Source: Coprobacter tertius (GTDB lineage: Bacteria > Bacteroidota > Bacteroidia > Bacteroidales > Coprobacteraceae). Taken from it: a stretch of DNA of 64,000 nt. Of the stretch, positions 54,815-63,892 are shown piece by piece. The notes under the pieces were generated by a model. That model had not been told where the DNA came from, did not search any database, and worked only from the letters and a program-made list of their open reading frames with translations. The DNA lies in assembly GCF_024330105.1 (NCBI RefSeq), contig NZ_JANDHW010000002.1:62001-126000 (forward strand), given 5' to 3'. Numbering within the stretch: position 1 is the stretch's first letter; every line of letters starts with the position of its first letter. The translations under genes were made by a program, and so were the position numbers.

Positions 54815-55942
54815 ATGAAAGCATTATTCCTTGTTTTTCATGGTTTTGACCCGGCAAATGGTATAAGTAAAAAAATACATTATCAGGTAGAGGCTCTGAA
54901 TGCATGCGGTTTAGATACTAAGTTGTGCTATTTGTCTGAAGTAGAAGGGTATAAAAAACGTATGGTAGATGATACGGTGATCGGAGACTATGGCAAAGGG
55001 ATAATCGGCAAGATATTGAAACGAATTGAATTCGATTCGGTCGTACGTTATATTTTCCTGCATAATATCGATTTGGTTTATATACGTTCGGCACATAATG
55101 CTCATCCTTTAGTGGTGCGTATGCTAAAGAAAGTACACGATGCCGGTATATGTACCGTGCTTGAGATTCCGACATTTCCTTATGATAAAGAATATTGCGG
55201 TTTTAGGGAAAAAATGGAATTGTTACCCGATAAATGTTTTCGCCGGTCGCTTATGAAATATATCGACCGTATCGTTACATTTTCTGAAAATAAAGAGATA
55301 TTTGGGGTTCCGGCTATTCGTATTTCAAACGGGATAGATTTTGATCATATTCAAGTTAAAGACACGTTACGTCATATCGATGACAATTTGTCGCTGATCG
55401 GTGTTGCCGAGATACATTACTGGCATGGTTTCGATCGTTTAATCAGCGGTCTCGGTGAGTATTATAAAGGGAATCCGTCTTGTAAAGTATATTTTCATAT
55501 CGTGGGTGAATTTTTCGGAGAACGGGAGAAAAAAGAGATAATGCCCTTGATACATCGGTACGGATTAGAAAAGTATGTAATATTGCACGGAGCTAAGCAT
55601 GGGCATGAGCTCGATATTTTGTTTGATCGTGCCGATATGGGAGTCGGTAGTCTTGCCAGACATAGGAGTGGTATATCTTCTATTAAGACTCTGAAAAACC
55701 GTGAATATGCGGCTCGAGGAATACCTTTTATATATTCCGAAAACGATAATGATTTCGATAACCGAGATTATATTCTTAAAGTGGCTGCCGATGAGTCGCC
55801 CATCGATATATCCGCTCTTATACGATTTCGAAGAGAGATAAAGGTTACACCTGCCGAAATAAGAAAAAGTATCGATAATCTCTCCTGGAAAAGACAAATG
55901 GGAATAGTAATTGAGAATGTTGAACTATTTAGGCGACAATAA
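54815..55942 (+). CDS. GT4-like glycosyltransferase
   Basis: A 375-residue GT-B-type protein. It begins MKALFLVFHGFDPANGISKKIH, with an N-terminal acceptor domain, IRISNGIDFDHI at the linker and VYFHIVGEFFGER/VILHGAKHGHELDILFDRADMGVGSLARHRSG in the C-terminal domain. The classical EX7E pair is less obvious than in the GT4 at 51139. It follows the GT2 gene after 1 nt. Function: a sugar transfer step in the same repeat unit; donor unknown. Confidence 0.75.
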   Translation: MKALFLVFHGFDPANGISKKIHYQVEALNACGLDTKLCYLSEVEGYKKRMVDDTVIGDYGKGIIGKILKRIEFDSVVRYIFLHNIDLVYIRSAHNAHPLVVRMLKKVHDAGICTVLEIPTFPYDKEYCGFREKMELLPDKCFRRSLMKYIDRIVTFSENKEIFGVPAIRISNGIDFDHIQVKDTLRHIDDNLSLIGVAEIHYWHGFDRLISGLGEYYKGNPSCKVYFHIVGEFFGEREKKEIMPLIHRYGLEKYVILHGAKHGHELDILFDRADMGVGSLARHRSGISSIKTLKNREYAARGIPFIYSENDNDFDNRDYILKVAADESPIDISALIRFRREIKVTPAEIRKSIDNLSWKRQMGIVIENVELFRRQ

Positions 55943-55996
55943 TCGTTTTTTATGAAAACTACTTGTTTTATATGAGGTTATGATGAAAAGTTATCT

Positions 55997-56004
55997 TATA
56001 TTTG
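55997..56004 (+). promoter_or_regulatory. Internal -7 box within the polysaccharide locus
   Basis: TATATTTG, a TAnnTTTG match in an 87-nt gap, 25 nt before the ATG at 56030. No -33 TTTG lies at normal distance. It could allow separate expression of the second half of the locus. Confidence 0.4.
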
Positions 56005-56029
56005 TAATAAATATTCAAATGAAAGTCAG

Positions 56030-57205
56030 ATGTTCTTTCCTGTTTTAGACGGTGTACTGTTTTCCATATTATCGATTTTTGTTTTATATAATTTGTTTTT
56101 TACGTTATGTTCTTTTTGCAGACGGAAAAAGGTGACAAATGAGACGGTTTGTGATATTAATTTACAACGTTTTGTTGTTATTTTTCCTGCTTATAAAGAG
56201 GATGCGGTTATTCTTGATTCTGTCAGGAGGTTTTTAAAACAGGATTATCCAATAGATAAATATAAAATTGTAGTTGTATCGGATAAGATGCAGGATGAAA
56301 CAAATCATATTTTATCCGAATTGCCAATTGATTTATTTGTGGTTAATTTCGAAGTAAGCCTTAAATCCAAGGCGATAAAATATGCGTTAGACCGGTTGTG
56401 CGATTTTGATAAAGCAGTGATATTAGATGCCGATAATATTACCGATACCGATTTTTTGACCCGGGTAAATAGATTATCAGTTCATACAAAAGCTATGCAA
56501 TTACACCGAACCAGAAAAAACAGTAATACTGCCGTTGCTGTTTTAGATGGAATCGCAGAGGAGATAAATAATACGATATATCGTAAAGGGCATGTAAATG
56601 TCGGTCTTTCGTCGGCTATTATCGGATCAGGTATTGTATTTGATTTTGAATGGCTTAAACATAATATAGGGAAATGTGAGACTTTTGCCGAGGATAAAGA
56701 ATTAGAAGTATTATTGGCCAAGGATGATATTTTTGTCGATTATGAAAACGATGTTTACGTATATGATGAAAAGACAGCTACAAAAGATATATTTTTGATA
56801 CAGAGAATGCGATGGGCTCATTCACAAACGGTTGTTTTTTCTTTGCTTATACGTGCTATGAAGAATGGAGTTTTTAATATAACAACGATAGACAAGTTGT
56901 TTCAGTGGATTCCTTTTCCAAAACAAATTCGGATGTTAATGGCCTTCTTATCAGCTCTTATATGGTCTTTTGTTTCATTCCCTATATCAATAAAGTGGTG
57001 GTTTCTTTTATTGTTCGAGATTTTGGTATTCGCTTTGGCGATACCCCAGAAAATGTATAACAGTTCATTATATCTGAGTCTGATGAAATTGCCTGTATTG
57101 ATCGTTGTTTCGATAAAGAGTTATTTGAAGGCATTTGTCAGAATGTATCGTAAAGATATGAGTTTTAATAGTACCCCTCACCAAAGTTCTTCGGCTGATG
57201 ATTAA
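56030..57205 (+). CDS. Membrane-bound GT2 glycosyltransferase, paralogue of 49923-51128
   Basis: A 391-residue GT2 protein with the same plan as the gene at 49923: N-terminal transmembrane segment (about 6-28), DADNITDTDF, IYRKGHVNVGLSSAIIGSGIVFDF (parallel to the GHTKLGFSAGLIGSGMAFDY of the paralogue), AEDKELEVLL and QRMRW (QxxRW). C-terminal helices follow. Both paralogues end in a TPH tail. It overlaps the next gene by 8 nt. The pair may add two related sugars, or one may be the duplicate with changed specificity. Confidence 0.84.
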   Translation: MFFPVLDGVLFSILSIFVLYNLFFTLCSFCRRKKVTNETVCDINLQRFVVIFPAYKEDAVILDSVRRFLKQDYPIDKYKIVVVSDKMQDETNHILSELPIDLFVVNFEVSLKSKAIKYALDRLCDFDKAVILDADNITDTDFLTRVNRLSVHTKAMQLHRTRKNSNTAVAVLDGIAEEINNTIYRKGHVNVGLSSAIIGSGIVFDFEWLKHNIGKCETFAEDKELEVLLAKDDIFVDYENDVYVYDEKTATKDIFLIQRMRWAHSQTVVFSLLIRAMKNGVFNITTIDKLFQWIPFPKQIRMLMAFLSALIWSFVSFPISIKWWFLLLFEILVFALAIPQKMYNSSLYLSLMKLPVLIVVSIKSYLKAFVRMYRKDMSFNSTPHQSSSADD

Positions 57206-58106
57206 AGATTTGGTATCTGTCATACTTGTGAATTATAATGGATTTAAAGATACTTGTGAAATAGTAGATTCTTTAAAAAGTATCGAAACCTATCCTTATG
57301 AGATTATCGTTGTAGATAATGCATCCGATAACGGAGAGGGAGATCGATTACAAAAACAATATCCCGAGATATCGGTTATATGCAGCAATCGGAACTTGGG
57401 ATTTGCGGGTGGCAATAATCTCGGAATTGGTCGTGCTAAAGGAGAATTTTTGTTTTTTTTGAATAACGATACTATATTGACCAGACCTGTATTGGAGATA
57501 TTAGCCGGATGTCTGAAAAAGGATAAGCAGTTGGGATGTGTTTCGCCAAAAACGACTTTCTGGCCTGAAAATTCTGTATTGCAATATGCCGGGGCAACAC
57601 CTATGAGTAGAATTACACTTAGAAATGAATTTATCGGATATAATAGAAAGGATGATGGAAGTTATGACATACCTTGTAAAACTTCTTTTCCTAACGGGGC
57701 GGCCATGATGATACGCCATAGTGATGTCGAGAAATTCGGTCTTATGCCCAACCTTTATTTTCTGTATTATGAAGAATTGGATTGGTGTGTTCAGATGCAG
57801 AAGGCCGGTTTTTATATTTGGTATGAACCCCGGGCGGTGGTTGCACATAAAGAGAGTGCAAGTGTAGGGTTGCAAAGTCCTTTGCAAGTTTATTATCACA
57901 CACGCAATCGTTTGATTTTTGTTAGGCGTACGATCGTAAACCGGTATGAAAGGATTGTTGCGTATGCGTATCAGCTTGTATGTGCAGTGCCTAAAAGGTT
58001 TGTCTTTTTTTTGGTAAGTCGAAAATATCGTTTATTAAAACCTTTGTTGAAAGGGGCTTGTGATGGAATAAAAGCTGTTTGCTCGAAAAGATTGATGTTA
58101 TGGTAA
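57198..58106 (+). CDS. GT2 glycosyltransferase (rhamnosyltransferase-like)
   Basis: A 302-residue soluble GT-A enzyme: VSVILVNYNGFKDTCEIVDSL (6-26), IIVVDNASDNGEGD, LGFAGGNNLGIGRAKG and FFLNNDTIL (DXD position), then YYEELDWCVQMQKAGF. This is the pattern of WbbL/rhamnosyltransferase-type GT2 proteins. It probably adds a deoxyhexose or similar sugar; not provable. It overlaps both neighbouring genes (8 nt upstream, 7 nt downstream), showing tight coupling. Confidence 0.85.
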   Translation: MIKDLVSVILVNYNGFKDTCEIVDSLKSIETYPYEIIVVDNASDNGEGDRLQKQYPEISVICSNRNLGFAGGNNLGIGRAKGEFLFFLNNDTILTRPVLEILAGCLKKDKQLGCVSPKTTFWPENSVLQYAGATPMSRITLRNEFIGYNRKDDGSYDIPCKTSFPNGAAMMIRHSDVEKFGLMPNLYFLYYEELDWCVQMQKAGFYIWYEPRAVVAHKESASVGLQSPLQVYYHTRNRLIFVRRTIVNRYERIVAYAYQLVCAVPKRFVFFLVSRKYRLLKPLLKGACDGIKAVCSKRLMLW

Positions 58107-59281
58107 AAATACTGGAATTTGTTTTTTGGATAAGTCTTTTTATTATTTTCTATACTTATTTAGGGTATGGTATATTGTTGTATCTTTTGGTAAAGGTAAA
58201 AGAGTTTAAAAATAAGAAAGAGAAACGGGGAGGGTGTTTGCCATCGCCATCTGTTACTCTCTTTATCACGGCATATAATGAGGAGGATATTGTCGGAGAA
58301 AAGATGTTAAATACACAACAACTCGATTATCCTGTTGATAAACTCGAAATAGTATGGGTGACAGATGGAAGTAATGATAAAACAAACGAATTATTGGAAG
58401 CGTATGGTAATGTAACGGTTCTTTATCAACCCGAAAGGCAAGGAAAAACTGCAGCTATTAATCGGGGGATGGCATTTATCGAAACTCCTTTTGTCGTTTT
58501 TACAGACGCTAATACGATGATTAATAAAGACGCCATAAAAGAAATCGTAGCATGTTTTGAGAATTCTGCCGTTGGATGTGTTGCCGGTGAAAAACGTATT
58601 TTTGTTCGGGAAAAAGATCAGGCTGCTGCGGGAGGAGAAGGACTGTATTGGAAATATGAATCATTTCTTAAATCACTGGATTCAAAATTTTTTACTGCTG
58701 TAGGAGCTGCAGGAGAATTGTTTGCGATCCGTAAAAGTTTATTCGAAGAAATGGAGAATGATACATTACTCGATGACTTTATTTTATCGATGCGTATTGC
58801 GTCAAAAGGATATAAAATAGAATATTGTGATAAGGCTTATGCTCTCGAATACGGATCGGTTGATATGCGAGAAGAAGAAAAACGCAAGATACGTATTGCT
58901 GCCGGAGGCATACAGTCGATTTGGCGGTTGAGGCGACTTTTAAATCCCTTTCGATACGGGATGCTTACTTTCCAATATGTCTCTCATCGAGTGTTGCGAT
59001 GGTCGTTGACGCCGGTACTTTTATTTTTGCTTTTTCCTATGAATATATTATTGGTTTTAGGTTCATCCCTAATGATATATCGTATTTTGCTTGTATTGCA
59101 ATGCCTGTTTTATATAATGGGTCTTTGGGGGTATTATTTATCTAAAAGATCGATTAAAAATAAATATTTGTTTATTCCGTATTATTTTCTTTTTATGAAT
59201 ATCAATGTAATAAAAGGATTTTTTTATTTATGTCGTAAAAAAGGAACTGGTATATGGGAAAAGGCGAAGAGGACTACTTAA
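58100..59281 (+). CDS. Membrane-bound GT2 glycosyltransferase
   Basis: A 393-residue GT2 enzyme with an N-terminal helix (about 5-30) and about three C-terminal helices. Motifs: PSVTLFITAYNEEDIVGEKM, WVTDGSNDKTNELL, VFTDANTMINKDAI and LLDDFILSMRI with IAAGGIQSIWRL. The ATG at 58100 overlaps the previous stop (ATGGTAA); a TTG upstream at 58079 is rejected. It resembles processive-type or IcaA-like GT2 enzymes by layout, but transfer of a single sugar is equally possible. Confidence 0.83.
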   Translation: MVKILEFVFWISLFIIFYTYLGYGILLYLLVKVKEFKNKKEKRGGCLPSPSVTLFITAYNEEDIVGEKMLNTQQLDYPVDKLEIVWVTDGSNDKTNELLEAYGNVTVLYQPERQGKTAAINRGMAFIETPFVVFTDANTMINKDAIKEIVACFENSAVGCVAGEKRIFVREKDQAAAGGEGLYWKYESFLKSLDSKFFTAVGAAGELFAIRKSLFEEMENDTLLDDFILSMRIASKGYKIEYCDKAYALEYGSVDMREEEKRKIRIAAGGIQSIWRLRRLLNPFRYGMLTFQYVSHRVLRWSLTPVLLFLLFPMNILLVLGSSLMIYRILLVLQCLFYIMGLWGYYLSKRSIKNKYLFIPYYFLFMNINVIKGFFYLCRKKGTGIWEKAKRTT

Positions 59282-59293
59282 TTTGAATGACGC

Positions 59294-60367
59294 ATGGGAT
59301 TTCGAGCTGTATATAAACTTTGGTATGGAATAGCTGTTTTAATAACTTTTTTGTTAGCTGCATTCACGGCTGTTGGCGCTTTTTCTCAATTTTGCCATCC
59401 GCAGAACCATCCATTCGTCACAATTGCCGGTATGTTGTTGCCAGGCATGTTGTTACTCGATTTCGTGATTGCTTTATATTGGATATTTCGAAAAAAATAT
59501 TGGTTTCTGTTCCCGATTTTTGCCATTATCGTTAATTATAATTATTTATTATCGGTTATTCAGATATCATCCGAGCGTGATTATAAACAAAAAATACTTA
59601 CTGTAGCTTCTTTTAATGTAAAAGGTTTTAACCGGGAGATTACCGGATATACGGTAAAGAAAATTGCCCGGTATTTAGATGAAAAAAAGGTAGATATCGT
59701 CTGCTTACAGGAGATTTTCTGGAACGATAGATTTAAAAAAGATAGTGTATTTCGAGCTTTCAATGCTTATCCTTATAAACTGTCTCCAGTGGGGATAAGT
59801 GGCAGACCCCGTATAGCGATCTTTAGTAAGTATCCGATAATTTCGTCCTATTTTTTACCATTTCCCAATAGCGAAAATTGTGGAATGTGGGCCGATATAC
59901 GGCTAAATAACGAGATCGTAAGAATTTATAATGTACATATGCAAACGACCAGTTTCAATTCGGAACGGGCAAAATTTGTTCGAGAAAGTCGTATCGACGG
60001 GTTTGAGGGAGAGGAACAAGCTGTATATGAAATGAAACAAACACTTGTGTCGAATTTTGTGAAACGGGCAGTCCAAGCTGATGTTATAAGCCGGTCGATA
60101 GCAAAATCTGTTTATCCTATTATTGTTTGTGGAGATTTTAACGATACACCGGCATCTTATACCTATCATCGGATAAAGGGTAAATTGAAGGATAGTTTCA
60201 GGGAAACAGGCAAGGGATATGGATATACATATAGGGGGATAGGCCGTTTATTACGTATCGATTATATACTTTATTCTCCGACTATGGTGGGAATCTCTTA
60301 TTATTCTCCTTCATTCAATTGGAGTGACCACAATATGGTGATTTCACAAATCTCTCTCTCCGAATGA
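59294..60367 (+). CDS. Membrane-anchored endonuclease/exonuclease/phosphatase-fold protein
   Basis: A 357-residue protein with three N-terminal transmembrane helices (about 10-30, 40-62, 68-90) and a C-terminal EEP-fold domain. Conserved residues are VASFNVKGFN (first Asn), VCLQEIFW (metal Glu), VCGDFNDTPASY (Asp/Asn pair) and NWSDHNMVI (catalytic His). It is the last gene of the glycosyltransferase run, 12 nt after the GT2. EEP-fold proteins hydrolyse phosphodiester or phosphomonoester bonds; here a lipid phosphate or polysaccharide phosphate is a plausible target, by location only. Not a DNA-repair nuclease by context. Confidence 0.8.
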   Translation: MGFRAVYKLWYGIAVLITFLLAAFTAVGAFSQFCHPQNHPFVTIAGMLLPGMLLLDFVIALYWIFRKKYWFLFPIFAIIVNYNYLLSVIQISSERDYKQKILTVASFNVKGFNREITGYTVKKIARYLDEKKVDIVCLQEIFWNDRFKKDSVFRAFNAYPYKLSPVGISGRPRIAIFSKYPIISSYFLPFPNSENCGMWADIRLNNEIVRIYNVHMQTTSFNSERAKFVRESRIDGFEGEEQAVYEMKQTLVSNFVKRAVQADVISRSIAKSVYPIIVCGDFNDTPASYTYHRIKGKLKDSFRETGKGYGYTYRGIGRLLRIDYILYSPTMVGISYYSPSFNWSDHNMVISQISLSE

Positions 60368-60409
60368 GCATTTCGGAAATGATAAAACATTATAAGATTT
60401 AATTTTTTC

Positions 60410-60460
60410 TTGTATAAGCTGTATTAGTGTTGTATAAATATGAAAAAAATACTTGTATAA
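60410..60460 (+). repeat. Three TTGTATAA direct repeats upstream of the hybrid kinase
   Basis: TTGTATAA occurs at 60410-60417, 60430-60437 and 60453-60460, spaced 20 and 23 nt, about two helical turns. The third lies in an inverted ACTTGTATAAGT. They are 68-118 nt upstream of the -7 box at 60528 and may be activator sites. Confidence 0.4.
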
Positions 60461-60527
60461 GTATAGATTTATCATTTTAAACATCCTATTTTCAATATAT
60501 TTTAGGGCTTATACGTAAATAATTGTT

Positions 60528-60535
60528 TACATTTG
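60528..60535 (+). promoter_or_regulatory. -7 box of the hybrid kinase gene
   Basis: TACATTTG matches TAnnTTTG and lies 45 nt before the ATG at 60580. It supports that start over a TTG at 60523, which would lie upstream of the transcript. Confidence 0.55.
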
Positions 60536-60579
60536 CTATATTTAAAGTTCTATTTAGATCAGTTAATTTGGGGGTTCTT

Positions 60580-63500
60580 ATGCAATATGATGATGATGAA
60601 CGGTACCGCAAAATGGGTTTGCTCTCGCAAATCGGTTGGTGGGAAACAGATTTTGTGGGAAAATATTTTTTGTGCTCCGATTTTTTGTGTGATTTATTAG
60701 ATCTCGAAGGCAATACGATTTCTTTTGGGGATTTCTATAAAATGGTGCATGAAGATTATCGTGACCAGATTATGAATGAATTCGCTTCTTATGCTCATAA
60801 AGATTTTTATGAACGAACTTTTCCTATTTATGCCAAAAACGGGGTGGCTTGGGTACGTACTCGATTGGGAGATCGTACAGATGATCCCGTAACTGGTGAA
60901 AGAATACGTTCGTTCGGTACGATACAACTTGTAGAAAGTCCCGGGCAAAGGCATAAAGAAACAGATTCTAATAATAATGATTTGTTGTATAGGCAAGAGT
61001 CTATATCACAGACTTTATTACGTTTTCTGCATGATGAAAATATCGAGAATTGTGTAGAGAGTATTTTGAATGATATTCTTAAACATTATAAAGCCGAACG
61101 GGCGTATATTTTTGAATATGATAAAGATCATAGGCATCATTATTGTAAATACGAAGTCGTTTCATCAAAGGAAGTAACTGCAGAGAAAGACAGGCTTGTA
61201 TTTACTTCGGCCAGTGATACTCCTTGGTGGAGTAGCCAGATATTATCGGGACAGCCTATTATTTTGGACAATTTAACCCAGTTACCCGAAGAAGCCATAT
61301 TTGAAAGGAAAGAGTTAGGAAGACAAAATATAAATTCTTTGATGGCTGTACCTTTATCTACAGGTGATTATATCTGGGGATATATGGGAATAGATATCGT
61401 AAATGGTTTTCGTAGCTGGAACAATATCGATTACCAATGGTTATTGTCACTGGCTAATATTGTAAGTATCTGTCTTGAGTTACGAAAGACAAAAGATGAT
61501 ATTATCCGGGATCAGGAATTCCTGTACAATTTATTCAGCCATATGCCTATGGGCTATATTCACCTTTCGGTGCTGTATAATGAAGACGGTTTGCCTAATG
61601 ATTATAAAATAACTGATGCAAATCAGTTGTGTGCGGATTGGTTCGGTTTGCCTTGTGAGTCATTTATCGGAAAATATGCGTCGGAGATTTATAGCGATCC
61701 CGGTGATAAAATACAATTTTTGTCCGATATATTGGTTAATGGTGGGTATAGAGAACTGGATGAATATTTTAAGCGTACCGACATGTATTTTCACTGGATC
61801 ATTTATTCTCCTTCTGAGAATGAGATAGTAGGGCTTTTTATAAATTCGACAGAGACGATGAAAGCGCATAAGGCCCTCGATCGTAGCGAAAAATTATTTA
61901 AAAATGTATTTGCCAATATACCGGTGGGAGTCGAAATTTATAATAAGGATGGTAATCTGACCGATTTGAATAATAAAGACATGGACATTTTCGGGATTGA
62001 AAAGAAAAGTGATGTAATCGGGGTAAATATATTCTCTAATCCGAATATTCCGCTTGAAATACAGGATCGGATCAAAATGGATGATATGGTCGATTTTAAT
62101 ATGACTTATATGTTCCCGAATGTCAACGGGCATTATTACCCCACTTGTAAACAGGGAGGTATAAATCTTTATACTAAAGTGTGCAAGTGGTACGACATGA
62201 ATGATAATTTTAACGGATATGTTTTTATTAATATCGATGATACGGAACGAATAAACTCATCCAACCGGATTCGAGATTTCGAAAACCTATTTTCGTTTAT
62301 TTCTGATTATGCCAAAGTAGGATATTGTAAGCTAAACCTGGTGAATAAAGAAGGTTATGCTATAAAACAGTGGTATAGGAATATAGGAGAGGATGAAAAT
62401 AAACCGCTATCGGAAATTGTTGGAATATATGATAAAGTTCATCCTGAGGATAGAGAACGTTTAATAGAATATTTGAATAAAGCGTTAAATGGAATTTCGA
62501 GTAGTTTCAGAGATGAAATCCGGGTTTCTCGTAATGATAATTCCGATGAATGGAACTGGCTGAGTATGAATGTCGTGATAACGGAATATGAGCCGGAAAA
62601 GGGTCTTGTCGAACTTATCGGTATAAGTTATGATATTACCGAGCTTAAGGAAACGGAGGCAAAATTAGTCGCTGCCAGGGATAAGGCGGAGGCAATGGAT
62701 CGGTTAAAATCGGCGTTCCTTGCCAATATGAGTCATGAGATACGTACTCCTTTGAATGCTATTGTGGGATTTTCTAATCTGTTGGTCGATACTGAAGATA
62801 TCGATGAACGCTTGAAATACATACATATTGTTCAAGAAAATAATGATTTGTTATTACAATTGATTTCGGATATTCTCGATTTGTCGAAGATAGAAGCCGG
62901 TACCGTTGAATTTGTACGTGAAAATGTTGATGTGAATTTACTTTGTGAAGAATTGGTATATTCACTGCAGATTAAAAAACCGGAGGGGGTAGAATTGATT
63001 TTCGATCCGCATCTTTTTCATTGTCATTTGACCAGCGATCGTAATCGTCTTATACAGATTCTTACAAACTTTATCAACAATGCGTTTAAATTTACATTAC
63101 GGGGGAGTATATGTGTCGGTTATGAAGATCACGGTGAATATGTCGAGTTTTATGTAGAGGATACCGGTATCGGAATTTCTAAAGAAGAACAGTCCCATAT
63201 TTTCGATCGTTTTGTAAAATTAAACAGCTTTGTGAACGGTACAGGGTTAGGTTTGTCGATTTGTAAAACGATTGTTGAACAATTAGGAGGAACTATCGGT
63301 GTGGACTCGGAAATAGGAAAAGGGTCACGCTTCTGGTTTACTCATCCCCGAAAACAGATTATTGAAAAAGAAGTTTATTCGGGTTCCCATAATTTTCAAA
63401 AAGATATACCTGCTGCAGAGAAGGGAAAACCGTTGGTGTTAATAGCCGAAGATACCCAAAGTAATTTTATGCTTATGTCGGCGATCTTGCGTAAAGATTA

Positions 63501-63795
63501 TAAAATCGAATGGGCTCATGACGGACTCGAAGTTGTGAAAATGTGCCGGGACTTATCTCCCGATCTTATTCTTATGGATATACGTATGCCACATATGAAC
63601 GGTCTCGAAGCTACTCGTAAGATACGGGAATTCGACCTATCGGTCCCGATCTTGGCCGTTACTGCTTTTGCTTTCGAGAATGATAAAAAAAATGCTCTTC
63701 AGGCAGGCTGTAACGGATTTATCGCAAAACCTATTATTGTACAAACATTTAAAGAACAAGTAAAAAATGCACTTTCCGGCAAATTAACTAATTAA
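60580..63795 (+). CDS. Multi-PAS/GAF hybrid sensor histidine kinase with receiver domain
   Basis: A 1071-residue cytoplasmic hybrid two-component protein without transmembrane segments. Domains in order: PAS (about 1-115), GAF (about 130-310), three further PAS-like units (about 320-710), HisKA with HEIRTPLN (His about 719), HATPase with NNAFKFT, DTGIGIS and GLGLSICK, and a C-terminal receiver with DIRMPHMNG (Asp about 999). It senses an intracellular signal and could pass phosphate to the receiver-only protein at 43898, which lacks a nearby kinase otherwise; this pairing is inference. Its own promoter and 212-nt spacing suggest separate control from the glycosyltransferase operon. Confidence 0.9.
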   Translation: MQYDDDERYRKMGLLSQIGWWETDFVGKYFLCSDFLCDLLDLEGNTISFGDFYKMVHEDYRDQIMNEFASYAHKDFYERTFPIYAKNGVAWVRTRLGDRTDDPVTGERIRSFGTIQLVESPGQRHKETDSNNNDLLYRQESISQTLLRFLHDENIENCVESILNDILKHYKAERAYIFEYDKDHRHHYCKYEVVSSKEVTAEKDRLVFTSASDTPWWSSQILSGQPIILDNLTQLPEEAIFERKELGRQNINSLMAVPLSTGDYIWGYMGIDIVNGFRSWNNIDYQWLLSLANIVSICLELRKTKDDIIRDQEFLYNLFSHMPMGYIHLSVLYNEDGLPNDYKITDANQLCADWFGLPCESFIGKYASEIYSDPGDKIQFLSDILVNGGYRELDEYFKRTDMYFHWIIYSPSENEIVGLFINSTETMKAHKALDRSEKLFKNVFANIPVGVEIYNKDGNLTDLNNKDMDIFGIEKKSDVIGVNIFSNPNIPLEIQDRIKMDDMVDFNMTYMFPNVNGHYYPTCKQGGINLYTKVCKWYDMNDNFNGYVFINIDDTERINSSNRIRDFENLFSFISDYAKVGYCKLNLVNKEGYAIKQWYRNIGEDENKPLSEIVGIYDKVHPEDRERLIEYLNKALNGISSSFRDEIRVSRNDNSDEWNWLSMNVVITEYEPEKGLVELIGISYDITELKETEAKLVAARDKAEAMDRLKSAFLANMSHEIRTPLNAIVGFSNLLVDTEDIDERLKYIHIVQENNDLLLQLISDILDLSKIEAGTVEFVRENVDVNLLCEELVYSLQIKKPEGVELIFDPHLFHCHLTSDRNRLIQILTNFINNAFKFTLRGSICVGYEDHGEYVEFYVEDTGIGISKEEQSHIFDRFVKLNSFVNGTGLGLSICKTIVEQLGGTIGVDSEIGKGSRFWFTHPRKQIIEKEVYSGSHNFQKDIPAAEKGKPLVLIAEDTQSNFMLMSAILRKDYKIEWAHDGLEVVKMCRDLSPDLILMDIRMPHMNGLEATRKIREFDLSVPILAVTAFAFENDKKNALQAGCNGFIAKPIIVQTFKEQVKNALSGKLTN

Positions 63796-63860
63796 GAAAT
63801 ATATTCGGTTATTTTTATATTATATATTCGGTAAAGGCCGGAATACAGTTTATAGTAATA

Positions 63861-63892
63861 AAAAAGGATGATAAAGCGTATCATCCTTTTTT
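63861..63892. terminator. Intrinsic terminator after the hybrid kinase
   Basis: AAAAAGGATGATA (63861-63873) pairs with TATCATCCTTTTT (63879-63891), loop AAGCG, with A and T runs on the two sides. It may serve both strands. Confidence 0.8.
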
